Below, piece by piece: positions 1 through 5,431 of a stretch of DNA of 12,436 nucleotides. This DNA comes from an uncultured Brevibacterium sp. GTDB lineage: Bacteria; Actinomycetota; Actinomycetes; Actinomycetales; Brevibacteriaceae. The position numbers and the translations under genes were made by a program. Position 1 is the stretch's first letter. Every line of letters starts with the position of its first letter. Under the pieces are notes generated by a model, which was not told the origin of the DNA, searched no databases, and saw nothing but the letters and a program-made list of their open reading frames with translations. The stretch lies in the NCBI GenBank assembly GCA_902489185.1, contig CABTZC010000032.1:1-12436 (forward strand), read 5' to 3'.

Positions 1-611
1 GAGGCTTTTCCGGTGGAGGATACTCGCCAGGTGGTTTCTCCGGTGGAGGATTTGGCCCGCAGAAGGGTGGCGACTTCAAAGCTTCGACGCGGTTGTCGTT
101 CAAAGAAGCAGCTGAAGGTGCCACGGTGAAACTGACGATGCCAGGCGGCAAACCGCTGACGGTGCGCACCCCGGTGGGGGTAAGCGACGGGCAGAAGGTT
201 CGTTTGGCAGGAAAAGGTAAACCGGGAAGCAACGGGGGCCCAAACGGAGACGTGATCCTCACGGTTCACGTTGACAAGCACCCCGTGTTCACGCGCGATG
301 GCAACAACCTGCGCATGAACTTGCCGGTGACGTTTGCGGAAGCTGCCCTGGGCGCTACAGTCGACGTGCCCACCCTGGGTGGCGGTTCCGTACGCATGCG
401 CGTGCCTGCCGGCACACCGTCCGGACGGGTTCTGCGCGTCCGTGGCAAGGGGATCAACGGTAAGCAAACCGGTGATTTGCTGGTCACCATTGAGATTGCG
501 GTGCCACGCAACCTGAACGCTGACGCGAAAGCGGCCGTAGAAGCCTTTGCAAAAGCTACGGAAGGCGAAGACCCGCGTGAGGGACTTGCCGCCAAAGCGA
601 GCCGAGGATGA
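1..611 (+). CDS. dnaJ: DnaJ-type co-chaperone, C-terminal part (5' end outside window)
   Basis: Partial J-protein, read in the frame whose first complete codon starts at base 3 and ending at the TGA at 609-611. It is an Hsp40 that would deliver clients to DnaK and stimulate its ATPase in the cytoplasm. The J domain is outside the window. What remains starts in a Gly/Phe-rich linker (bases 3-65; the DNA there carries a 13-base direct repeat at 9-21 and 39-51). It passes directly into the two C-terminal beta-sandwich client-binding domains (F-K-E-A-A-E-G and F-A-E-A-A-L-G motifs, G-D-V-I-L-T-V and G-D-L-L-V-T-I strands). No CXXCXGXG zinc-finger repeats lie between linker and domains, so it looks like a zinc-finger-less (class B / CbpA-like) J-protein. 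hspR follows after 6 bases, which is the usual dnaK-grpE-dnaJ-hspR order in actinobacteria, so an operon is inferred. The family call is firm; the exact paralogue name is less so. Confidence 0.93.
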   Translation, partial: GFSGGGYSPGGFSGGGFGPQKGGDFKASTRLSFKEAAEGATVKLTMPGGKPLTVRTPVGVSDGQKVRLAGKGKPGSNGGPNGDVILTVHVDKHPVFTRDGNNLRMNLPVTFAEAALGATVDVPTLGGGSVRMRVPAGTPSGRVLRVRGKGINGKQTGDLLVTIEIAVPRNLNADAKAAVEAFAKATEGEDPREGLAAKASRG

Positions 612-617
612 TGCGCC

Positions 618-1067
618 GTGATTAGTTCAAGCGCAGCAGTGTATGTCATATCGGTGGCAGCGGACCTCGCTGGGATGCACCCGCAGACGTTGCGCCAATA
701 TGACCGGCTTGGCCTGGTGATTCCTGAACGGACTGCTGGCCGAGGTCGTCGCTACTCCGCTGACGACGTCGCCAAGTTGCGACTCATCCAGAGTCTGAGC
801 CAGGAAGAGGGCATTAACCTGGCCGGTATCAAACGGATCCTCGAGCTGAAAGAGGAAGTCGACGAAGCCCGTCGCCAGCTCCGGGCCATGGAAGAGAAAA
901 TGGAGGCCGCGCGTCAACGCGTAGCCGCTGTTGACCGGGTTTTCGCAGCCGGGTCAGCGGGAGACGTGGTGTCGATTCTTAAGGGGGAACGACCTCGGAC
1001 GCGGATTGCGGGAGCCCTGCTCCCGCCTGCACGTTCAGGCCGTCCCACCCTGGTACACAGGCGGTAG
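618..1067 (+). CDS. hspR: HspR, MerR-family heat-shock repressor
   Basis: 149-residue MerR-family regulator. Residues about 8-76 form the winged-helix DNA-binding domain, with the HspR hallmark around residues 20-35 (H-P-Q-T-L-R-Q-Y-D-R-L-G-L-V), an R-G-R-R-Y-S wing, and I-Q-S-L-S-Q-E-E-G-I-N-L-A-G-I-K. A charged helix at about 73-105 is probably the dimerisation coiled coil. In Streptomyces and Mycobacterium, HspR with DnaK as co-repressor represses the dnaK operon through HAIR sites (established for the family); any such site would be upstream of dnaK, outside this window. The chosen start is GTG 618, 6 bases after the dnaJ stop, with a GAGG at 604-607 as plausible ribosome binding site. 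An internal GTG a few codons later, just before V-Y-V-I-S, is an alternative. The C-terminal 40 residues are Pro/Arg-rich and not recognisable. Confidence 0.93.
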   Translation: MISSSAAVYVISVAADLAGMHPQTLRQYDRLGLVIPERTAGRGRRYSADDVAKLRLIQSLSQEEGINLAGIKRILELKEEVDEARRQLRAMEEKMEAARQRVAAVDRVFAAGSAGDVVSILKGERPRTRIAGALLPPARSGRPTLVHRR

Positions 1068-1082
1068 GAAAGCCTTAGAACC

Positions 1083-1832
1083 TTATAGCCACTGAGGGGG
1101 CGCAGGGAGGTCTCGAGGAGTCGAGTCACCTGCGCCTCCTTTTGTGTTGTCGTCCCGCCCAGAAACTGGCCAGCCGCGGCCCAGCAGATGCTGGAGCACC
1201 TCAGCTTTGTGGCCAGTAACCTGGACTTGGTCAGCAGAGTCGCTGGTGCAAATGTGCAGGTCTTCGCCGGTGTCGGTGAAGTGAAGCAGATAGTTCACGA
1301 GCTCGCCCCGCTGCTCCCAGATCGAGGTGACGTCGGTCAGGAGCCGGTCTGTCACCTCGGCGGGGAAGTCCAGCGCAGTCATCCCGATGTTGAGGTCAAG
1401 CGCGTGGATGAAGCACTCACGGGCCCGAAGCCACGGGATGTCAGAGGCGGGGATGGTGGCGCCGCGTCCGCTGATGACTTGGGTTTCCCAGCGGTCAGCG
1501 GGAATGGTGCCGAGGTCGTGGGTAAGTTCGTCTGCGACCTCGTGCGACATGGTGATGACGTCACCGTTTTCGAGGTGAGAGACGTCATCTTCGATGGCTT
1601 GATCGCGGGCGCCGCGGGACGGGTACATGGGGGTCTTTTCGCCGGTGCGTGCCCAGTGCAGCAGACGCATGAACCCTTCCGCGTTGTGCATCATGTGTAC
1701 GGCCACGTGCTTGCGTGACCAGTCTGGTAGGAGCGACGGTTCGTCCAAGTTGGCCCTGGACAGCTGGTCCAGGGTTTGGAGGTAGAACGCTTCTGCCAGC
1801 GTGCGGAAGTCAAGGTCTTTTTGTAAAGGCAT
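1083..1832 (-). CDS. Maleylpyruvate isomerase family (mycothiol-dependent type) protein
   Basis: 249-residue protein of the DinB-like four-helix MDMPI superfamily. The N-terminal half carries the signature L-P-D-W-S-R-K-H-V-A-V-H (residues 35-46), then a W-A-R-T-G-E-K-T-P-M-Y motif (60-70) and W-L-R-A-R-E-C-F-I-H-A-L-D (134-146). H46, E139 and H143 match the spacing of the His-Glu-His metal ligands of Corynebacterium maleylpyruvate isomerase. In that enzyme mycothiol is the cofactor for isomerising maleylpyruvate to fumarylpyruvate in the gentisate pathway. Many relatives have unknown substrates, and no other gentisate gene is visible, so the precise reaction is not claimed. The start ATG at 1832 follows a weak GGAAA. 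The last 30 or so residues (Gly/Asp/Pro-rich) lie beyond the conserved fold and are encoded across the hspR terminator. It sits 54 bases downstream of the transporter gene on the same strand, so cotranscription is likely. Confidence 0.85.
   Translation of the reverse strand: MPLQKDLDFRTLAEAFYLQTLDQLSRANLDEPSLLPDWSRKHVAVHMMHNAEGFMRLLHWARTGEKTPMYPSRGARDQAIEDDVSHLENGDVITMSHEVADELTHDLGTIPADRWETQVISGRGATIPASDIPWLRARECFIHALDLNIGMTALDFPAEVTDRLLTDVTSIWEQRGELVNYLLHFTDTGEDLHICTSDSADQVQVTGHKAEVLQHLLGRGWPVSGRDDNTKGGAGDSTPRDLPAPPQWL
1095..1143 (+). terminator. Rho-independent terminator of the dnaJ-hspR operon
   Basis: Bases 1095-1106 pair with 1129-1140 (12 pairs, one G-T wobble). The loop holds a second small hairpin (1112-1116 with 1121-1125). 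A TTTT run follows at 1140-1143 on the plus strand. No T-run follows on the minus strand, so the terminator acts on hspR. It lies inside the 3' coding end of the converging gene 1083-1832. Confidence 0.8.
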
Positions 1833-1886
1833 AGTTTCCAGCTTCGTTGGGTGTGTGACGGTTGGCCGAGGTGAGCGCCGTTAGCG

Positions 1887-3527
1887 TTAGACCAGGCCGA
1901 TCCACTTCCAGTAGGTGGCCGAAAGTAGCAGGACCAACAGGTACCCGACGACGGTGATGGGGATACCGGCCTTGAGGAACTGCTTAGCGGTGAACGCACC
2001 GGTTCCGTACGCCAGCATGTTTTGTGGTGCGGAGATGGGGAGCAGGAAGCCAAAGCAGATGAGGAACTGCTGGATGATGACGAACCCGATTCCTCCGTTT
2101 GCCGCACCGGGTACGGATTGTGCCAGGGCGATGAACACCGGGATGAGGGCGGAGCTGAGCGATGTCGCTGAAGCGAAGCCCAAGTGGATCAGAATGGTGA
2201 ACAGGCCGACGATTGCGATCATGGCGAGCATTGGCATGTTGGTGATACCGATTGCTCCGAAGGTTTTTTCCGAAAGCCACTCGGCTGCGCCGGTCTTAAG
2301 GAGGAGGCTACCGAGCGAGATACCCACGGCGAACACGATGAGGGTTCCCCAGTTGATGAGTTTTTCGGCGGTCTTCCACGAGAACACGCCAACCTTGGGG
2401 AGCAGCAGGAAGCCGATGGCGACGATGGTGACCGTGGCGGAGTCGAATGGGTGGAGGGACTTTTCGGTTGCCCACAGGAAGAGCAGGATGACCGCGACGA
2501 CGATGAGGCGGATTTCTTTGCCGGTGATGGGGCCGAGTTCTTTCAGGTCACGTTCGATGACTGCGCGACCACCTTCGATGTGGTCAACTTCAGGTTTGAT
2601 AGCCCACCGCATGATGAAGAACAGTGCGATGCTCATCAGGACCGACCATGGGGCGGCCCACATGAACCACTGGCCCCAGGACACCTGTTGATGCATGGAC
2701 GTTTCGATGAAGTTGGTGGCGACGATGTTCTGTGCGGCTGCGGTCTTGATACCCACGTTCCACACGGAGACCGCTTGAGCGGCGGTGATGATGAGGAGGG
2801 CGCCGAGGCGGGAGTTGGTTGCCAGTCCAAAGGCAGCGACCATGCCCAGGAGGATGGGGACGACTGCGCCGGCGCGTGCGGTGGCGGAGGGGACAAAGAA
2901 CGCCAGGATGGTGGAAATGGCGATGGCGCCGATGACGACGTTGCTGGTTTTTTCGCCGGCGAACTTGAGGACGATGAGGGCGAGGCGTTTGTGGAGACCG
3001 GTGGCCTGCATAGCGGCGGCCAGTGCAAGAGCGGCTGCGACGAGGGCGACGGCTGAGCTGGCGAATCCGCTGAGGGCGAGTTTGATGGATTCGGTGGTGC
3101 CCATGGCGTCGGGGGTTTCGCCTGTGAGTGGTGGGGCGAATGACAGGGTGATCGTGATGATGCCGACGATCAGGATTGAGGACACCGTGTAGCTGACAGC
3201 TTCGGTGACCCACATGATGATGGCGAATGCCAGGATGGCCAGGGCTTGTTTGCCGGCGAGAGTGAGGCCTTCGCCGGTGGGGATGAGCAGGATTCCGAAG
3301 AGCGCGATGAACGCGGCCGCGAACCAGATGGGTTTGAGGTTGAGGTGGGCGAGGAAGCCGTCGGGGTGTTTGTTGGAGTCTTCAGCGCTTGCGCGGGCGA
3401 CTGCTTCTTTTTCGCGTTTTACCTCAGCTGAGGCTTGTGAGCGCTTTTCAGCCTTCTTGCGCAGTGAGCTTTTGGCGGACTCGGCCATGGCGTTCCAATC
3501 GTTGGGTGCTGTTGATCCTGCGGTCAT
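1887..3527 (-). CDS. DASS/SLC13-family anion (di-/tricarboxylate-type) transporter
   Basis: 546-residue inner-membrane protein with about 11-13 hydrophobic segments from residue 66 to the end. Family marks are F-F-V-P-S-A-T-A-R-A-G-A-V-V-P-I in the first half and F-A-S-A-T-S-L-S-S-A-L-I-P in the second. These are the duplicated S-x-T clamshell tips that bind cation and carboxylate in DASS proteins. P-I-S-A-P-Q-N-M-L-A-Y-G-T-G follows near the end. The S-A-T variant and the A-R-A-G context resemble the CitT/2-oxoglutarate-malate branch more than classical SNT sodium-dicarboxylate symporters, so substrate and coupling ion are not assigned. The first 65 residues are hydrophilic and very rich in Lys/Glu/Ala, unusually long for the family; an internal ATG at codon 14 could be the true start. 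The stop is TAA at 1887-1889, with a second in-frame TAA six bases on. The downstream MDMPI-family gene is probably in the same operon. Confidence 0.9.
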   Translation of the reverse strand: MTAGSTAPNDWNAMAESAKSSLRKKAEKRSQASAEVKREKEAVARASAEDSNKHPDGFLAHLNLKPIWFAAAFIALFGILLIPTGEGLTLAGKQALAILAFAIIMWVTEAVSYTVSSILIVGIITITLSFAPPLTGETPDAMGTTESIKLALSGFASSAVALVAAALALAAAMQATGLHKRLALIVLKFAGEKTSNVVIGAIAISTILAFFVPSATARAGAVVPILLGMVAAFGLATNSRLGALLIITAAQAVSVWNVGIKTAAAQNIVATNFIETSMHQQVSWGQWFMWAAPWSVLMSIALFFIMRWAIKPEVDHIEGGRAVIERDLKELGPITGKEIRLIVVAVILLFLWATEKSLHPFDSATVTIVAIGFLLLPKVGVFSWKTAEKLINWGTLIVFAVGISLGSLLLKTGAAEWLSEKTFGAIGITNMPMLAMIAIVGLFTILIHLGFASATSLSSALIPVFIALAQSVPGAANGGIGFVIIQQFLICFGFLLPISAPQNMLAYGTGAFTAKQFLKAGIPITVVGYLLVLLLSATYWKWIGLV

Positions 3528-3547
3528 CGAAGAGGATACGCCCCGTG

Positions 3548-3572
3548 TGTGACATTTTTGTGAATTGTCACA
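3548..3572. promoter_or_regulatory. Inverted repeat upstream of the anion transporter (candidate operator)
   Basis: TGTGACA at 3548-3554 is repeated inverted as TGTCACA at 3566-3572. An inner pair TGTGA (3559-3563) and TCACA (3568-3572) with a 4-base spacer overlaps it. The site ends 21 bases before the transporter start. The arms resemble half-sites of CRP/FNR-type regulators, but neither spacing (11 or 4) fits the 6-base CRP/GlxR spacer. No convincing -35/-10 pair was seen around it. Candidate repressor or activator site only. Confidence 0.4.
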
Positions 3573-3654
3573 TTGTGGTTATGAGTTTCTAGGAATGTGG
3601 GCAGGGGGTGGGTTTTGGTGTTTTGGGGCGTGGGTGTGTGGATGTGGGCGTGCA

Positions 3655-3690
3655 AGAGGGCCGAGGCTGTTGTGTGTGCCCCGGCCCTCT
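3655..3690 (-). terminator. Hairpin terminator after LPRTG protein P1
   Basis: Bases 3655-3667 pair with 3678-3690 (12 of 13 positions, GC-rich, 10-base loop), about 40 bases after the P1 stop on the minus strand. There is no T-run after the stem on that strand, so this would be a hairpin-only terminator or an mRNA 3' stabiliser. The rest of 3528-3729 is G/T-rich on the plus strand with no further feature seen. Confidence 0.55.
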
Positions 3691-3729
3691 CGCGAGCAGT
3701 ATTCAGCTGTTGGGTTGTTGTACGTGGTT

Positions 3730-5091
3730 TTACTTTGCGCGGCGGCGGGTGATCAGCACGGTTGCTGCGCCTACGGTGAGGAGTGCCCCACCGGCGAGCA
3801 GTCCGGTGAGTCCTGCACCGGTGCGTGGGAGGTCAGAGGAGTTGCCGGCAGTGGAATCTTTGCCGGAGCCTGAACCGTTATCCGAACCGTTGCCTGAGCC
3901 GTTGCCTGAGTCGTTGTTGCCTGCTTCAGCGTCATCGTCGTCGTTCTTCTTGCCGCTGGTGACGGTGAAGTGGTCGGTGAGCTCGCCTTGTTCGCTCTTG
4001 ACGGTGACTTTGTATTTGCCGACGAAGCTTTCAATGCTTTGGCCTTTCTGAACGCCGTGAAGGGTGGTTCCCCAGCGGCCTTCTTCATCAGCGGTTGCTT
4101 CGTTTTCGTAGTCTTCGACCTTGCCATCGCCGTCAACCTTTGTGACCGAGTAGGTGAACTTCTCGTTCGATTTGAGGCCGATGACACCGATCTGAACGCC
4201 GGATTCCTTGTCGAGGAATTCCTTTGCGGTCAGTTCGTGGCGGTCCAGTTTCAGTTGGTATCGGACTTCGTGTTCGTCAGGGTTCCCACTGTCTTCGCTG
4301 TCTTTGACCACGGTGAATGTGGTGACGGAATCAAGGGTGGTGCCGTTTTCATCCTCGAGTTTCACCGTGTATTCGCCAGGGAGGGCGCTTTCGTCGGTGT
4401 CGCTAGGGACTTCGACGTAGAACGTGCCGTTTGCTTCCTTGGCGGTAAATGTGCCGGTGGAGCTGATTTCTTCGCCACCGTGGATGCTCCAGGTGTACTT
4501 CTTGCCAGGTTCCAGGTTCTTGTACTCGACGGCGTGCCCGTTGTCGCGGAACGGTGTGGCGCGTACCTTGTCGTGTTTAACCGACAGTTCTGGCTTGGTC
4601 GCGTCAGGGTTGTCGCCGTCGCCTGGGTTGTCATCGTCACCTGGGTTCTCGTCGTCACCAACGACTGAGAATGTGGTTGTACCGACGGTCTCACCGTTTT
4701 CGTCTTTGACGGTGACGGTGTAGTTAGCGATCAGGGCGTCTGCCGCTCCGTCCTGGTTTGGAGGTGTGATGGTGAAGCTTCCATCGCTGTCTTTGGCGGT
4801 GAAGGAGCCTGGGTGCTCAATGTTGTGGTCACTGGTGAGCGTCCACGAATACTTCTTGCCGGATTCCAGGTTTTTGAAGTTGACGGTTTGCCCGTTGTCG
4901 CGGAAGTCGGTGGCCTGCTTCTTCTTGTTTTCAACTGAAAATTCAGGCTTGGCCGCCTCCGGCTTGTCTGTAGCTGGGGCCGGCGTGGCGCCTGGGTTTG
5001 TGGCCACTGGTGTTGCGATTGCTGCAGGGCCAGCGAACGCTACGGATCCCGCTACGATTGCAACGGCTGGGGCGAGGAGAATTTTATTCAT
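3730..5091 (-). CDS. LPRTG wall-anchored surface protein P1, three Ig-like modules
   Basis: 453-residue secreted protein, not recognised as a named adhesin. Residues 1-26 form a signal peptide (M-N-K-I-L-L-A-P-A-V, hydrophobic core, AxA-type end). A short Ala/Pro/Thr linker precedes modules A (about 48-144) and B (about 167-262). These are clear repeats of each other: F-R-D-N-G, a K-N-L-E-x-G-K-K-Y-x-W strand and Y-T-V-x-x-x-D-E-N-G-x-T are shared. They are separated by a linker of Asp/Gly/Asn/Pro repeats. Module C (about 277-379) is the type found at the end of P2 and P3. A Gly/Ser/Asn spacer leads to the sortase signal L-P-R-T-G at 421-425, a 20-residue membrane segment and an R-R-R-A-K tail. 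The modules are predicted beta-rich and stalk-like. There are no cysteines. The start ATG 5091 follows GGAAGGA. A sortase would have to be encoded elsewhere. Confidence 0.88.
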   Translation of the reverse strand: MNKILLAPAVAIVAGSVAFAGPAAIATPVATNPGATPAPATDKPEAAKPEFSVENKKKQATDFRDNGQTVNFKNLESGKKYSWTLTSDHNIEHPGSFTAKDSDGSFTITPPNQDGAADALIANYTVTVKDENGETVGTTTFSVVGDDENPGDDDNPGDGDNPDATKPELSVKHDKVRATPFRDNGHAVEYKNLEPGKKYTWSIHGGEEISSTGTFTAKEANGTFYVEVPSDTDESALPGEYTVKLEDENGTTLDSVTTFTVVKDSEDSGNPDEHEVRYQLKLDRHELTAKEFLDKESGVQIGVIGLKSNEKFTYSVTKVDGDGKVEDYENEATADEEGRWGTTLHGVQKGQSIESFVGKYKVTVKSEQGELTDHFTVTSGKKNDDDDAEAGNNDSGNGSGNGSDNGSGSGKDSTAGNSSDLPRTGAGLTGLLAGGALLTVGAATVLITRRRAK

Positions 5092-5127
5092 GACATTCCT
5101 TCCACAGTTCTTTCGCGTGCAGTGCCC

Positions 5128-5180
5128 ACTATGGTTGTCATCCGAATGCAGAACAATATTTGTAAGTTTTGTTCGTCACA
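5128..5180 (-). promoter_or_regulatory. P1 promoter with the element shared by P1, P2 and P3
   Basis: On the minus strand a TTGTTC (5151-5156) and CATAGT (5128-5133) are 17 bases apart, giving a start near 5121 and a leader of about 30 bases. The -10 is poor. Seven bases upstream of the -35 lies an 11-base stretch (plus strand 5164-5174, AAGTTTTGTTC) identical and identically placed to one at the P2 promoter. It is followed by a TCACA at 5176-5180. Confidence 0.45.
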
Positions 5181-5263
5181 TATTTCACGGTCTCCAGTGA
5201 ATCTTCAGCTGTTGTGCACGTCACATTGACTGTGGACCTCGTTGCTGAGACGCGCGTGTGAAT

Positions 5264-5431
5264 CCGCAATTCGCGGTCGAACCGAGGTGGACCGCCTCTC
5301 TCATTGGCGGGCGCCGGGCTACCGACAAAAGGGTCTCTGGGGATAACAGCCAGTGCTTCCGCAGGGCTTAGCCTGAAGGGGTTGGGTTATCAGCGACTAA
5401 ACCGGCCCAGTTTCTAGGCCAGCCGTGACCC
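5264..5431 (-). other. Structured element adjoining the HNH gene stop (candidate ncRNA, 3' UTR structure or complex terminator)
   Basis: This fills most of the 339-base gap between the HNH gene and P1. An outer helix can form between 5331-5335 and 5427-5431; the latter's last base is the final G of the HNH stop codon. Inside it 5342-5347 pairs with 5386-5391. Inside that sits a hairpin from 5356-5358 with 5376-5378 and 5362-5365 with 5372-5375. A separate small stem pairs 5404-5407 with 5417-5420. On the minus strand the outer helix ends in CCCTTTT, so a terminator function is possible. The part 5264-5310 adds three overlapping alternatives: 5264-5267/5273-5276, 5273-5278/5290-5295 and 5292-5296/5306-5310. 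I do not recognise an Rfam family. Strand and transcript are inferred from the neighbouring gene. Between this element and the P1 promoter (5181-5263) I see nothing beyond loose TGTG/CACA motifs. Confidence 0.4.

Noticed and set aside
1188..1718. Plus-strand open frame opposite the MDMPI-family gene.
   Set aside because: The minus-strand reading has a full family signature. The plus-strand one has no known motif and lacks a ribosome binding site.
2184..3056. Long plus-strand open frame opposite the anion transporter.
   Set aside because: Its Asp/Gly/Glu-rich translation is a mirror of a hydrophobic membrane protein on the other strand. It has no recognisable domain.
3970..4668. Plus-strand open frame (232 residues) opposite P1.
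   Set aside because: P1 has signal peptide, repeats and sorting signal on the minus strand. The plus-strand frame is a low-complexity shadow of its repeats.
5264..5320. Minus-strand sequence around the GC-rich hairpins faintly recalls the T-box antiterminator (GG-T-C-CACC).
   Set aside because: No specifier loop, no match to the conserved T-box core, and the next gene is a surface protein rather than an amino-acid gene.
5338..5350. GGGGATAACAG matches a conserved stretch of bacterial 23S rRNA near the peptidyl transferase region.
   Set aside because: Only about 11 bases agree and the flanks differ at once. There is no further rRNA-like sequence, so it is most likely chance.
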